A stretch of DNA of 64,000 bases from MFD01275-c22 sp963705885. Lineage in GTDB: Bacteria; Actinomycetota; Actinomycetes; JACCUZ01. The notes below the pieces were generated by a model. The model was given only the letters and a program-made list of their open reading frames with translations, was not told the origin of the DNA and ran no database searches. The stretch's first letter is position 1, and each line of letters starts with the position of its first letter. Of this stretch, positions 25,386 to 34,465 are shown one piece after another. The translations under genes and the position numbers were made by a program. The stretch is from assembly GCA_963705885.1 (NCBI GenBank), contig OY970120.1, forward strand, positions 3,100,001 through 3,164,000, in the 5' to 3' direction.

Positions 25386-25391
25386 ACATAA
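25386..25391 (+). promoter_or_regulatory. -10 box of helD (CATAAT)
   Basis: CATAAT stands out in GC-rich sequence 31 nt before the TTG start of helD, followed by a GGGGAGGGAG ribosome site. A clear -35 box was not seen. Confidence 0.45.
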
Positions 25392-25422
25392 TGGACGGCT
25401 TGCCCGGGGAGGGAGACCCACA

Positions 25423-27657
25423 TTGCCGGAGGACGCCGAGGTGCGGCGGGAGCAGTCCTACGTCGACCTGCTGTACGCGCGCCTGGACCTGCTGCGGGCC
25501 CGCACGGCCGACGAGCTGGCCGGGGTCCGCCGGGTAGGGCCCAGCGGCACGCCGCAGAACCGCTCGGAGCGCGACGCCTTCGCCACGCTGCACGAGCAGC
25601 GCCTGGCCCAGCTCGAGGCCGTCGAGGACCGGCTCGCGTTCGGCCGGCTGGACCTGCAGGGCGGCGCGCGGCGCTACATCGGCCGCCTCGGGCTCTCCGA
25701 CGCCGAGCAGACCCAGCTCCTCGTCGACTGGCGGGCACCGGCCGCGCGCACCTTCTACCAGGCGACGGCAGCCGCCCCCCACGACGTCGTACGCCGGCGG
25801 CACCTCTCGACCCGGGGCCGTCGCGTGGTCGGCGTCGAGGACGAGGTGCTCGACCTCGCCGCGATCGGCGACGGCGACCGCGACAACCTGGCCGGCGAGG
25901 GTGCGCTCATGGCCGCCGTCGGCGCGCACCGGACGGGCCGCATGGGCGACATCGTCGCCACGATCCAGGCCGAGCAGGACAGCGTCATCCGCGACGACCT
26001 CGCCGGGGTGCTCGTGGTCCAGGGCGGCCCCGGCACCGGGAAGACGGCCGTGGCGCTGCACCGGACCGCGTACCTGCTCTACACCCACCGCGACCGGCTG
26101 GCCCGTGCCGGCGTGCTGCTCGTCGGGCCCAACCCGCTCTTCCTGCGCTACATCGAGCAGGTGCTGCCGTCGCTGGGCGAGACCGGTGTCGTGATGTCGA
26201 CGGCGGGTGACCTCTTCCCCGGGGTGAGCGCGGTCGAGGAGACGCGGGCGGAGGTCGCGGCCGTCAAGGGCGACCTGCAGATGGCGCAGGTGCTCTCCCG
26301 CGCGGTGCGCGCACGGCAGCGCGTGCCGGACGAGCCGCGCAAGATCGTGGTCGAGGGCACGACGCTCGAGCTGCGGCCCGAGACCGTCGCGGCCGCCCGC
26401 GACCGGGCGCGACGCACCCGCAAGCCGCACAACACGGCGCGGGAGGGCTTCCTGCGGGACCTGCTCGACCACCTCGCCGGGGAGCTCGCCACAGCCCTGG
26501 GCAGCGGGCTCGACGGCGACTCCCGGCCGGACCTGCTCGAGGCCCTGCGGGACAGCCGGGACGTGCGCCGCGAGCTCAACCTGTGCTGGATGCCGCTCTC
26601 GCCGACGCGGCTGCTCGCCGACCTCCTCGCCGACCCCGACCAGCTGGCGGCCGCCGCGCCGGACCTGCGCCCGGCGCAGCGCGCGCTGCTCGGCCGGGAC
26701 CGGGGGACGCCGTGGACGGTGGCCGACGTGCCGCTGCTCGACGAGCTCGCCGAGCTGATCGGCGACGTCACGTCCGGCGACCGCGCGGCCGAGGCCGCGG
26801 CCCGCGCGCAGCGGGCCGAGGACCTGGCGAACGCGCAGGCGGTGCTGCGCAACCTCGACACCGCGATCCGGCCGACCGCCGAGCAGATCGCCGACCGGTT
26901 CGTCGACACCGGTCCCCGGCTGACCGTGGCCGAGCGCGCCGAGACCGACCGGACCTGGGCCTACGGCCACGTCGTCGTCGACGAGGCGCAGGAGCTGTCG
27001 CCGATGATGTGGCGCCTGCTGATGCGCCGGGTCCCGTCGCGCTCGCTCACCCTCGTCGGCGACGTCGCGCAGGTCGGCTCGGCCGCGGGCGCCACGTCGT
27101 GGGACGCGGTCCTCGACCGCTACGTCGCCGGGCGGTGGCGCCTCTCGGAGCTCACCGTCAACTACCGGACGCCCGCCCAGGTCATGCGCATCGCGGTCGA
27201 CACCCTGGCCGCGGCCGGGGTGTCGGCCCCGACCCCCGAGTCGGTCCGCGAGAGCGACCACCCGCCCGCCGCCCGCCGCGTGGCGGTCGGCGACACCGAC
27301 GCCCTCGTCGCTGCCGTCGCGGCCGAGCACGCCGCGGTGTCCGGCGGGCGGCTCGCGGTGGTGACGGCCTCCGGCGCGGACGCCTCGCTGCGCGACGCGC
27401 TCACCGCGGCGCTGCCCGCCGGCACGGTCGGCTCCGGCCGGACCACGCTGGACAGCCAGGTGTCGGTGCTCGACGTGACCTCGGTCAAGGGACTGGAGTT
27501 CGACTCCGTCGTGGTCGTCGAGCCCGCCCAGATCCTCGCCGGGTCCGCGCGGGGCGCCAACGACCTGTACGTCGCGCTGACCCGGCCGACCCAGCGACTG
27601 CTGGTCGTGCACACCCGCGACCTCCCGCCCGGCATGGAGGCCCTGGTCCCCGCCTGA
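25423..27657 (+). CDS. helD: HelD-like UvrD/Rep superfamily helicase
   Basis: A 744-aa SF1 ATPase of the HelD class that removes stalled RNA polymerase from DNA. It has a long N-terminal coiled-coil arm (residues 1-60), Walker A QGGPGTGKTAVALHR near residue 205, Walker B VVVDEAQELSPMMWR near residue 520, and C-terminal motifs TSVKGLEFDSVVVVEP and YVALTRPTQRL. The TTG start at 25423 has a GGGAGGGAG site; in-frame codons upstream are not convincing. Related actinobacterial proteins can confer rifampicin tolerance, but no rifampicin-associated element is seen here. Confidence 0.88.
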   Translation: MPEDAEVRREQSYVDLLYARLDLLRARTADELAGVRRVGPSGTPQNRSERDAFATLHEQRLAQLEAVEDRLAFGRLDLQGGARRYIGRLGLSDAEQTQLLVDWRAPAARTFYQATAAAPHDVVRRRHLSTRGRRVVGVEDEVLDLAAIGDGDRDNLAGEGALMAAVGAHRTGRMGDIVATIQAEQDSVIRDDLAGVLVVQGGPGTGKTAVALHRTAYLLYTHRDRLARAGVLLVGPNPLFLRYIEQVLPSLGETGVVMSTAGDLFPGVSAVEETRAEVAAVKGDLQMAQVLSRAVRARQRVPDEPRKIVVEGTTLELRPETVAAARDRARRTRKPHNTAREGFLRDLLDHLAGELATALGSGLDGDSRPDLLEALRDSRDVRRELNLCWMPLSPTRLLADLLADPDQLAAAAPDLRPAQRALLGRDRGTPWTVADVPLLDELAELIGDVTSGDRAAEAAARAQRAEDLANAQAVLRNLDTAIRPTAEQIADRFVDTGPRLTVAERAETDRTWAYGHVVVDEAQELSPMMWRLLMRRVPSRSLTLVGDVAQVGSAAGATSWDAVLDRYVAGRWRLSELTVNYRTPAQVMRIAVDTLAAAGVSAPTPESVRESDHPPAARRVAVGDTDALVAAVAAEHAAVSGGRLAVVTASGADASLRDALTAALPAGTVGSGRTTLDSQVSVLDVTSVKGLEFDSVVVVEPAQILAGSARGANDLYVALTRPTQRLLVVHTRDLPPGMEALVPA

Positions 27658-27727
27658 GGCGGCCAGTGGCGCAGGCCGTTCAGAGACTCAGGCCGTTCGG
27701 TGACGAGGGCGCCCGGTGAGGCAGCGG

Positions 27728-28951
27728 TCAGTGGCGAGGGCGGCTCGGCGGGCGGCGGAGCCGGGTGCGCGCCGCCTGTACCGGCCCGGCCGCCAGCGGA
27801 GGCAGCGGCTGCGGCCACGACTGGCGCAGCTCGGCCCGCGCGTCGCTGTCGACGTCGCGCAGCAGCCGGTCGATGTGCGAGGCCAGCGCGCCGTGCATCG
27901 ACCACTGGTCCTCGCGCAGCCGCTCCTCGCGCCGCAGCAGGTCGGCGAGCCGGTGGCGGTCCTCCCACGCCGCGGCGAGAGCGTCGCGGAGCCGGCGGTC
28001 CTCCCGGGGGCCGGGCGCGACCGTCTCCGAGCCGACGACCTCGCCGTAGGCCTCCACGGCGTCGGCCACGTCGGCGAGCAGGTCCGAGAGCGCGCTGCGG
28101 ACGTCCTCGCCGTAGATCGTCTCCGGCCCCCCGGCCCGTGCCAGGTCGGCCAGCGACCGCGCGACCCCGCGCAGCGACACCGACGCCCGCTCCAGGGCCT
28201 CCAGCCCCGACCGCAGGCTCGCCCCGGCGTGCGGCAGGCGCCGGGTGCGCACGTTGAGCCGCATGCTGGCCTCGGCCTTCCCGAGCTCGCGGTCGGCGTG
28301 CAGGATGTCCGCGCCGAGCCCCCGGGCGAGGTCCAGCCAGCGCTCGGTGCGCTCGGCGTCGTACTCCTCGCGCACCTCGCGCGACACCGTCCGCAGGGCC
28401 TGCGCGGTCGAGCGGGCGAGCTCCTGCACCGCGGCGGTCGCCGGCCGCACGTACAGCGGCGGGGCGACCACCGCGCCGACCAGCACCCCGACGACCGCGC
28501 CGATCATGGTCTCGACCACGCGCCCCTCGGCGGCGACCTCGGCCCCGCCGACGGCGAGCACGAGCATCGCGCTGATCGGCACCTCCGCGACCTCGGCGCC
28601 CAGCCGCAGCAGCCGGCCGAGCACCAGCGACGCGGCGACCGCGATGCCCAGGCTCCACCACGTCAGCGGGACCCACGTCGAGAGGCCCACGGCGACCAGC
28701 ACGCCCGCGACGACGCTGACGACCCGGCGCAGGCCGGTGCGCAGCGTGTCGTAGAGGGTGAGCTGCACGACCAGCAGGGCGGTCAGCGGTGCGAGCACCG
28801 GCCGCGGGTTGTCCGAGAGCGGGAAGGCGGCGACGTAGGCCGCGACAGCAGCGACCGTCGTCTTGAGCGTGCGGACGCCGCGCACGCGCACCCGGCCGTC
28901 GCCGGTCAGCAGGAACGACGGCAGGCGCACGACGGCCACTGTCCCACGCAC
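27728..28951 (-). CDS. FUSC/aromatic acid exporter-like membrane protein
   Basis: A 407-aa protein with about six N-terminal membrane segments (residues 25-170, from TLKTTVAAVAAYVAAFPLSD) and a long helical cytosolic region. This is the layout of half-size FUSC/ArAE exporters (YgaW/YeeA-like). The C-terminus is Arg/Pro-rich. Substrate unknown. The GTG at 28951 is the plausible start; GTG at 28939 is also in frame. Confidence 0.8.
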   Translation of the reverse strand: MRGTVAVVRLPSFLLTGDGRVRVRGVRTLKTTVAAVAAYVAAFPLSDNPRPVLAPLTALLVVQLTLYDTLRTGLRRVVSVVAGVLVAVGLSTWVPLTWWSLGIAVAASLVLGRLLRLGAEVAEVPISAMLVLAVGGAEVAAEGRVVETMIGAVVGVLVGAVVAPPLYVRPATAAVQELARSTAQALRTVSREVREEYDAERTERWLDLARGLGADILHADRELGKAEASMRLNVRTRRLPHAGASLRSGLEALERASVSLRGVARSLADLARAGGPETIYGEDVRSALSDLLADVADAVEAYGEVVGSETVAPGPREDRRLRDALAAAWEDRHRLADLLRREERLREDQWSMHGALASHIDRLLRDVDSDARAELRQSWPQPLPPLAAGPVQAARTRLRRPPSRPRH

Positions 28952-28977
28952 CGGCCGGGCCCCGGCTCAGCCCCGGG

Positions 28978-29355
28978 TCACCAGTCCAGGCCGTGCCGGG
29001 CCAGGGCGGCCTCGGTCTCCAGCCGCGAGAAGGCGTCCAGCGGGGGCATGTCCTGCTCCAGCGGGATCTCCAGGGTGCGGCACGCCGAGAGCAGCACCCA
29101 GTCGTACGCGAGGGAGGCCGCGGTGAGCCGCTCCATCTTCGAGGGCTGCTCGGTGGCGTAGGTGCGCTCCAGCAGCGCCGCGAGCCGCCGCAGGTCGGCG
29201 GCCAGCTGCTCGACGGACACGGTCGTCGGCTTGGGCTCGGGCGGGTGCACGCGCTCCCAGAGGCGCACGGCGAGGCGCCCGGCCCAGTCCAGGTGGCCCA
29301 GCAGGGCAGCCGCCACCAGGACGAACACCGCGAGAGCCGGCACCAGCCACAGCAT
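28978..29355 (-). CDS. Small single-pass membrane protein, unknown
   Basis: A 125-aa protein with one N-terminal membrane segment (LWLVPALAVFVLVAAALLG), a proline-rich linker and a helical domain (SVEQLAADLRRLAALLE, YDWVLLSACRTLEIPLEQD). The family is conserved in actinobacteria without assigned function. The ATG has GAGGTGCGAGG upstream. It lies 27 nt before the FUSC-type gene and may share its transcript. Confidence 0.75.
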   Translation of the reverse strand: MLWLVPALAVFVLVAAALLGHLDWAGRLAVRLWERVHPPEPKPTTVSVEQLAADLRRLAALLERTYATEQPSKMERLTAASLAYDWVLLSACRTLEIPLEQDMPPLDAFSRLETEAALARHGLDW

Positions 29356-29483
29356 GCCTCGCACCTCCTGCACCCAGGATGCCTCCGTACGGCACCGGAC
29401 GCCAGAGCCGGCGCGGGCCTGTGACCCGACGGTGACCGCTCGGAACGCGCGGGGAGCCACCGACCGCACGGTGGCGCTGGGCG

Positions 29484-30344
29484 CTATCCGCGCAGGCGCA
29501 GCAGCCCCTCCTGCACGACGGACGCGACGAGGTCTCCCCCGGAGGTGAAGATCCGTCCGGTGGCCAGCCCGCGGCCGCCGGACGCGGAGGGCGACACCTG
29601 GTCGTAGAGCAGCCACTCGTCGGCCCGGAAGGGGCGGTGGAACCACATCGCGTGGTCGAGCGACGCGGGAGTCAGCCGCGGGTCCCCGATGTAGGTGCCG
29701 TGGGGCAGCACGGCGGCCGAGAGCAGGGTGAGGTCGCTGGCGTAGGCCAGCACCGCGGCGTGCATCACCCGGTCGTCGCCGAGCGTCCCGGCCGCCTTGA
29801 TCCAGACCCGCGACACCGGGTCCGGACGGGTCTGCCCCTCGGCGGGCGCCGGCGCCGCGTAGCGGACGTCGAGCGCCGACCACTCGCGGTCCCAGTCGTC
29901 CCGCGGCCGCCCGGAGATGCGAGCCAGGACGTCGCCGAGCTCGGGGCAGTCCTGCGGCGCCGGGACCTCGGGCATCGGGTCCTGGTGCTCGAGGCCCGAC
30001 TCCGGCGCCTGCGCCGAGGTGGACATGTAGAAGATCGGGCGGCCGTGCTGGCGGGCGACGACCCGCCGCAGGCTGAACGACCGGCCGTCGCGCGTCCGCT
30101 CCACGTCGTAGACGATCGGCACGGCCGTGTCGCCCGGCCGCAGGAAGTAGGCGTGCAGCGAGTGCAGGACGCAGTCGGGGTCGGTGGTGCGGGCCGCGGC
30201 GACCAGCGCCTGGCTGGCCACCTGCCCGCCGAACACGCGCTGCAGCGACGTCTCGGGCTGCCGGCCCCGGAACAGGCCCTCCTCGATCGTCTCCAGGTCC
30301 AGCAGGGACAGGAGCTCGTCGAGCGACTGCGGCATGGGTGTCAT
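29484..30344 (-). CDS. tesB: Acyl-CoA thioesterase II
   Basis: TesB (286 aa), a double hotdog-fold thioesterase releasing free fatty acid from acyl-CoA. Segments FRGRQPETSLQRVFGGQVASQ, HSLHAYFLRPGDTAVPIVYDV, RDGRSFSLRRVVARQHG, ASLDHAMWFHRPFRADEWLLY are those of the family; the catalytic D/T/Q set is expected in the last two. The start ATG at 30344 is followed by an in-frame ATG at 30335. It is divergent from the surf1 unit. Confidence 0.93.
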   Translation of the reverse strand: MTPMPQSLDELLSLLDLETIEEGLFRGRQPETSLQRVFGGQVASQALVAAARTTDPDCVLHSLHAYFLRPGDTAVPIVYDVERTRDGRSFSLRRVVARQHGRPIFYMSTSAQAPESGLEHQDPMPEVPAPQDCPELGDVLARISGRPRDDWDREWSALDVRYAAPAPAEGQTRPDPVSRVWIKAAGTLGDDRVMHAAVLAYASDLTLLSAAVLPHGTYIGDPRLTPASLDHAMWFHRPFRADEWLLYDQVSPSASGGRGLATGRIFTSGGDLVASVVQEGLLRLRG

Positions 30345-30367
30345 GGTGGCCCGTCGCGGGTCACGGT

Positions 30368-30373
30368 TAGCGT
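30368..30373 (+). promoter_or_regulatory. Leaderless -10 box (TAGCGT)
   Basis: TAGCGT followed by 6 nt and a GTG at 30380 that opens an 8-codon reading frame ahead of surf1. Confidence 0.45.
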
Positions 30374-30379
30374 GCGGGG

Positions 30380-30406
30380 GTGACGACCGGCCGCGCCCGA
30401 CGATGA
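30380..30406 (+). CDS. Possible 8-aa leader peptide before surf1
   Basis: GTG at 30380, placed 6 nt after a TAGCGT -10 box, would be read from the 5' end of the transcript and encodes VTTGRARR before a TGA at 30404-30406. That stop overlaps the surf1 ATG (ATGA), so the short peptide would deliver ribosomes to a start that has no ribosome site of its own. No homology can be judged at this length. Confidence 0.35.
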   Translation: MTTGRARR

Positions 30407-31182
30407 TGCGGCTCGCCCTGCGCCCGCGGTGGTGGGCGTGGCACGCGGCGCTGGTCGTCGTGCTCGTCGCCTTCGGCTGGCTGGGCTGGTGGCAGCTGCA
30501 GGCCTTCGACCGGCCCACCGACGAGAGCGCGCCGCGGGCGCGGCTGGTCGGGATCGACCGGGTCACCCTGCCCGGCGGGCGCCTCGGCGCCGACGACCCG
30601 GGACGCCGGGTGCGGGCGGAGGGGACGTGGGAGGCGAGCGGACAGCTCGTCGTGCCCGGACGCGAGCTCGAGGGGAAGGTCGGGTCGCTCGTGGTGACCC
30701 CGCTGCGCACCGCGTCGGGGGTGCTGCCCGTCGTGCGCGGCTGGGTGCCGGGCGATGCCGCGCCACCCCCGCCGGGCCCGGTCTCGGTCACGGGCGTCGT
30801 GTCGCCCTCCGAGGACGAGGGCGACGCCCGGGTGGGCGCGGGAGCGGTGGGCCCCGGCCAGGTGGCCTACGTCGCGACGGTCGCCCTGCTCGAACGCCTG
30901 CCCTACGCCGCCGACGAGCTGTACGACGGCTACGTCGTGCTGCGTGCCCAGCAGCCGGCCGACCCGGCGGCGCCCGAGCTGGTCGAGGCGAGCCGGTCGG
31001 GCGGCGGCGACGGGCCGGCCCGGTGGCGCAACCTGGCCTACGGCCTGCAGTGGTGGGTGTTCGCCGGCTTCGCGGTCTTCTTCTGGTGGTCCGTGCTCAG
31101 GCGCGCGGCGCGGGAGCAGGAGCCGACCCCGGAGCCGGACGCAGGTCGTGGACCACTCGCCGCTCCGCGACGAACGACATGA
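30403..31182 (+). CDS. SURF1-family protein (cytochrome oxidase assembly)
   Basis: A 259-aa SURF1/Shy1 homologue, which helps insert heme A into cytochrome c oxidase. It has the expected two membrane segments, near residues 12-32 (HAALVVVLVAFGWLGWWQLQ) and near the C-terminus (WWVFAGFAVFFWWSVL), around a periplasmic domain with RVRAEGTWE and VVRGWVPGD. The last 86 bp overlap the 3' end of the convergent DUF3817 gene. Two adjacent ATGs (30403, 30406) are possible. Confidence 0.88.
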   Translation: MMRLALRPRWWAWHAALVVVLVAFGWLGWWQLQAFDRPTDESAPRARLVGIDRVTLPGGRLGADDPGRRVRAEGTWEASGQLVVPGRELEGKVGSLVVTPLRTASGVLPVVRGWVPGDAAPPPPGPVSVTGVVSPSEDEGDARVGAGAVGPGQVAYVATVALLERLPYAADELYDGYVVLRAQQPADPAAPELVEASRSGGGDGPARWRNLAYGLQWWVFAGFAVFFWWSVLRRAAREQEPTPEPDAGRGPLAAPRRTT

Positions 31183-31429
31183 GGGGCACGGTGCCGGCCA
31201 GCAGCACGAGCACGGTGCGGACCGGGCGCCACCGCAGCTGGTAGGCCAGCTGGAAGGCCGAGACCACGTAGAGCACGTAGAGCCAGCCGTGCGCGGTCCA
31301 GAGGACGCCGGCCGGGCCCTCGCCGACGTACCACGGCCAGAAGCCGAGGCCGAGCAGGCAGCCGGCGGCGAGCACGACGCCGGTGACGTAGGCCATCACG
31401 CGGAAGCGGGTCAGCGCACCTGAGGTCAC
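31097..31429 (-). CDS. DUF3817 membrane protein
   Basis: A 110-aa integral membrane protein with three membrane segments (FRVMAYVTGVVLAAGCLLGL; VLWTAHGWLYVLYVVSAFQL; TVLVLLAGTVPLMSFVAER), matching the DUF3817 (YdzA-like) family. The C-terminus is Ala/Pro-rich and antisense to the surf1 3' end. The GTG at 31429 is leaderless: TAGTCT lies 7 nt upstream. Function not established; DUF3817 genes are often near respiratory assembly genes. Confidence 0.85.
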   Translation of the reverse strand: MTSGALTRFRVMAYVTGVVLAAGCLLGLGFWPWYVGEGPAGVLWTAHGWLYVLYVVSAFQLAYQLRWRPVRTVLVLLAGTVPLMSFVAERRVVHDLRPAPGSAPAPAPRA

Positions 31430-31436
31430 GCCGCCG

Positions 31437-31442
31437 AGACTA
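31437..31442 (-). promoter_or_regulatory. Leaderless -10 box (TAGTCT)
   Basis: TAGTCT on the minus strand, 7 nt before the GTG at 31429 and inside the 19-nt gap to the upstream gene. Confidence 0.5.
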
Positions 31443-31448
31443 GTTCGG

Positions 31449-32084
31449 TCAGCGGGGGGACCAGGTCCACGGGTCCGGGAGGTCGGTGAACGTCGTCCCG
31501 GACATCAGCGCCTGCTCCTGCGCCATCAGCTCGGCCACCTCCGGCGGCACATCGGACGCCTCGCCGCGGCGGGCCTCCTCCTCGGAGGTGAAGTAGACGA
31601 CCTGCACCATCCGGTCGCCGTCGTGGATGCCGAAGAGCCCGCCGATCACGTCCTCGCGCATCGGCGCGGCGTCCGACATCAGCTCGTCGAAACGCCGGCC
31701 GAGGCGGCGGACCTCGTCGACGTCGGAGACCCGGGCCTGGATGACCTGCACGAAGCCGGCGTCGTCGGAGCCGCCGGCCCCGAAGACCTCGACGCCCGTG
31801 CAGTCGGCGAAGGTCACCTCGCCCTCGAAGAGCTTGGCGGTCTCCATCCACCACGCGTGCTGCTCGGGCCGCTCGCTGCTGGCGCGGGCGTGCTCGGGTG
31901 TCGCGAACCGGACGGCGGCGAAGAACGTGCCGTCCGCGGCCACCCCGGCCGTCGTGCCGAGCCATCCCTCGGCTCCCGGCGAGAGGTCGGTGGCCCAGCG
32001 GTCGATCATCTCGCGGACCTCGGCACGACCGCTGTCTGTGACCCGGCCCCGGAGCGTCTGGACGAAGTGCGGCTGTGCCTCCAC
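31449..32084 (-). CDS. Conserved hypothetical, dimeric alpha-beta barrel-like
   Basis: A 211-aa soluble protein with two similar halves (FFAAVRFATPEHARASSERP and MVQVVYFTSEEEARRGE), suggesting two ABM-like dimeric alpha-beta-barrel repeats. It starts VEAQPHFVQTLRGRV at GTG 32084, 8 nt after a perfect AGGAGG. No catalytic residues are recognisable. Function unknown. Confidence 0.75.
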   Translation of the reverse strand: MEAQPHFVQTLRGRVTDSGRAEVREMIDRWATDLSPGAEGWLGTTAGVAADGTFFAAVRFATPEHARASSERPEQHAWWMETAKLFEGEVTFADCTGVEVFGAGGSDDAGFVQVIQARVSDVDEVRRLGRRFDELMSDAAPMREDVIGGLFGIHDGDRMVQVVYFTSEEEARRGEASDVPPEVAELMAQEQALMSGTTFTDLPDPWTWSPR

Positions 32085-32153
32085 GGTGGACCTCCTGCCG
32101 TCCGCGCCGGCACCCGGCCACCCGTGCGTGGCCGGGGCCGGCACCTCTCGACG

Positions 32154-33638
32154 CTAGGCCGGGTGGTGCAGGGCGTCCAGGGGCTGCGCGTCGGGCACCA
32201 GGGGCAGCTCGACGGAGAAGCTGGCGCCCTGCCCGGGCTCCGACGCGACCGAGACGCGGCCGCCGTGCGCGGCCACGAGCGCCGCGACGATCGAGAGCCC
32301 GAGGCCCGTCCCGCCGGCGGCGCGGGTGCGAGACCGGTCGGCCCGGTAGAACCGCTCGAACACCCGCGCCCGGTCCTGCGGGGACAGGCCCGGCCCGCGG
32401 TCGTGCACGCCGACCCGCACCGCCCCCGGGGACCCGCCGACCGTGTCGAGGGTGAGCGTCACGGGGGTGCCCGCCGGCGTGTGGGTGAGCGCGTTGGACA
32501 CCAGGTTCGTCACCACCTGACGCAGCCGCGCCTCGTCGCCGACGACGACCGCCGCCTCCCCGCCGCGGACCTCGAGCTCGACCTGGCGGTCGGGGGCGAG
32601 GACGCGGGCGTCGTGCGTCGCGTCGGTGACCACGCCCAGCAGGTCGACCCGGTCCTGCCGCAGCGGGCGCTGCTGGTCCAGACGGGCGAGCAGGAGCAGG
32701 TCCTCGACCAGCAGGCCCATCCGCGACGCCTCGTCCTCCATCCGCCGCATCAGCCGGTCGACGTCGCCGGTCTCGCGCACGGCGCCCTGCCGGTAGAGCT
32801 CGGCGAAGCCCCGGATCGAGGTCAGCGGGGTCCGCAGCTCGTGGCTCGCGTCGGCGACGAACCGGCGCATCCGGTCCTCACTCGCCAGCGCCGCCGACTC
32901 GGACCGCTCGCGGGCGCGGAAGGCGGTCTCGATCTGCGCCAGCATGCCGTTGAGCGCCCGGGAGAGCCGGCCCACCTCGGTGCGCGGGTCACCGTCGGGG
33001 ACCCGCCGCGACAGGTCACCCGCGGCGATGCCGGCGGCCGTGGCCTCGACCTGCTCCAGCGGTCGCAGTGACGTGCGGACCACGACGTACGCGAGCCCGC
33101 CGAGGAGCGCGAGCACGACGCCGCCGACGAGCAGCTCGACGACGACGAGCCGCCCGGTGGTCGCGTCGACGTCTCCCAGCGACACCCCGCGCACGACGTA
33201 GACGCTCTGGCCGGTGCCGCGCAGCCTCCCCTCCCGCACCACCACCCGCCAGTCCGCACCCGACCCGGCCGCCGGGACCGTGAAGGGCTGGTTCCCGGCG
33301 TCGGCGAAACGGTCGAACGCGAGGTCGGGGGGCGTCGCGTCGTTGGTGGCCTCCCGGAAGAGGACCGTGCCGTCGGTCAGGGCCACGACGAGGTACTCGT
33401 CCCGGCTCGTCTCGAACGGGTCGCCCCCGCCGCCCGGCAGCCGGCCCTGCGGCGGCAGCCGGTCGGCCAGGCGGGACAGGTCGTCGTCGACCTCGCTCAC
33501 GAGGTAGCCGCGCAGCGAGGTGGTGACGACGGCACCGGTCGCGGTGAGGCCGACCGCGGAGAGCACGACCAGGGCCACGACGAGGGTGACCCGCAGCGGT
33601 GTCCGCTGCAGCCTGGTGTCGAGTCGGGAGGGGCTCAC
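32154..33638 (-). CDS. Two-component sensor histidine kinase
   Basis: A 494-aa membrane kinase: first membrane helix at residues 18-38 (VALVVLSAVGLTATGAVVTT), an extracytoplasmic sensor of about 130 residues, second helix (LLVGGVVLALLGGLAYVVV), HAMP, HisKA with SHELRTPLTS (His near 265), and HATPase with NLVSNALTHTPAG, DRGPGL and GTGLGLSIVAAL. The layout is that of MprB/TcrS/PhoR-type kinases. The GTG overlaps the response regulator stop (GTGA). Signal unknown. Confidence 0.93.
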   Translation of the reverse strand: MSPSRLDTRLQRTPLRVTLVVALVVLSAVGLTATGAVVTTSLRGYLVSEVDDDLSRLADRLPPQGRLPGGGGDPFETSRDEYLVVALTDGTVLFREATNDATPPDLAFDRFADAGNQPFTVPAAGSGADWRVVVREGRLRGTGQSVYVVRGVSLGDVDATTGRLVVVELLVGGVVLALLGGLAYVVVRTSLRPLEQVEATAAGIAAGDLSRRVPDGDPRTEVGRLSRALNGMLAQIETAFRARERSESAALASEDRMRRFVADASHELRTPLTSIRGFAELYRQGAVRETGDVDRLMRRMEDEASRMGLLVEDLLLLARLDQQRPLRQDRVDLLGVVTDATHDARVLAPDRQVELEVRGGEAAVVVGDEARLRQVVTNLVSNALTHTPAGTPVTLTLDTVGGSPGAVRVGVHDRGPGLSPQDRARVFERFYRADRSRTRAAGGTGLGLSIVAALVAAHGGRVSVASEPGQGASFSVELPLVPDAQPLDALHHPA

Positions 33639-34363
33639 CCGCGGGGCACCCGCAGCACGTAGCCGACGCCGCGCAGGGTGTGCAGCAGCCGGGGCTGTGT
33701 CGTGTCGACCTTGCGGCGCAGGTAGGAGACATAGGACTCCACGACGTTGGCGTCGCCACCGAAGTCGTAGTGCCACACGTGGTCGAGGATCTGGGCCTTC
33801 GACAGCACCCGCCCCGCGTTCTGCATGAAGTAGCGCAGCAGCTTGAACTCGGTCGGTGACAGCGCGACCAGCTCGCCGGCCTTCCACACCTCGTGGGTGT
33901 CGTCGTCGAGCTCGATGTCGGCGAAGGCGAGCCGCGGCGGGGGCTCGGCCGCCGCGCCCGCGGACGTACGCCGCAGGACCGCCCGGATGCGCGCCACGAT
34001 CTCCTCGAGGCTGAACGGCTTGGTGACGTAGTCGTCGCCGCCCACGGTCAGCCCCGTCACCTTGTCCTCGGTGGCGTCGCGCGCGGTGAGGAAGAGGACG
34101 GGTGCGCCGGACCCCTCGCCGCGCATCCGGCGGACCACGTCGAAGCCGTCCATGTCGGGCATCATCACGTCGAGGACGACCAGGTCCGGGCGCGAGGAGC
34201 GGGCCTGGGCCAGCGCCTCGCGGCCGTTGGTCGCGGTGACGACCTCGAAGCCGGCGAAGCGCAGGCTCGTCGCCAGCAGCTCGAGGATGTTGGGCTCGTC
34301 GTCCACGACGAGCAGGCGGGCCTCCGGCTCGGCCCGGGCGGCGGCACGCTGCGGGGCGCTCAT
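33635..34363 (-). CDS. OmpR-family response regulator
   Basis: A 242-aa regulator: receiver domain with acidic pair VVDDEPN, phospho-acceptor D65 in VVLDVMMPDMDG and K in VTKPFS; then a winged-helix domain (VALSPTEFKLLRYFM, DHVWHYDFGGDANVVESYVSYLRRK, VGYVLR) of the PhoB/OmpR type, close to actinobacterial TrcR/PhoP. It is first in the operon with the kinase. The ATG at 34363 was chosen; a longer frame to 34477 would run into the upstream hairpin. Confidence 0.94.
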   Translation of the reverse strand: MSAPQRAAARAEPEARLLVVDDEPNILELLATSLRFAGFEVVTATNGREALAQARSSRPDLVVLDVMMPDMDGFDVVRRMRGEGSGAPVLFLTARDATEDKVTGLTVGGDDYVTKPFSLEEIVARIRAVLRRTSAGAAAEPPPRLAFADIELDDDTHEVWKAGELVALSPTEFKLLRYFMQNAGRVLSKAQILDHVWHYDFGGDANVVESYVSYLRRKVDTTQPRLLHTLRGVGYVLRVPRG

Positions 34364-34465
34364 GGGACCGATCCTCGCACCGGTCGCTGCCCGGTCGCTG
34401 CGCATCTCCTGTGAGAACGCTGTGCGGGCCTGCCGCCCCTGCTGCGCCGGCCCCGGGCACGACGA

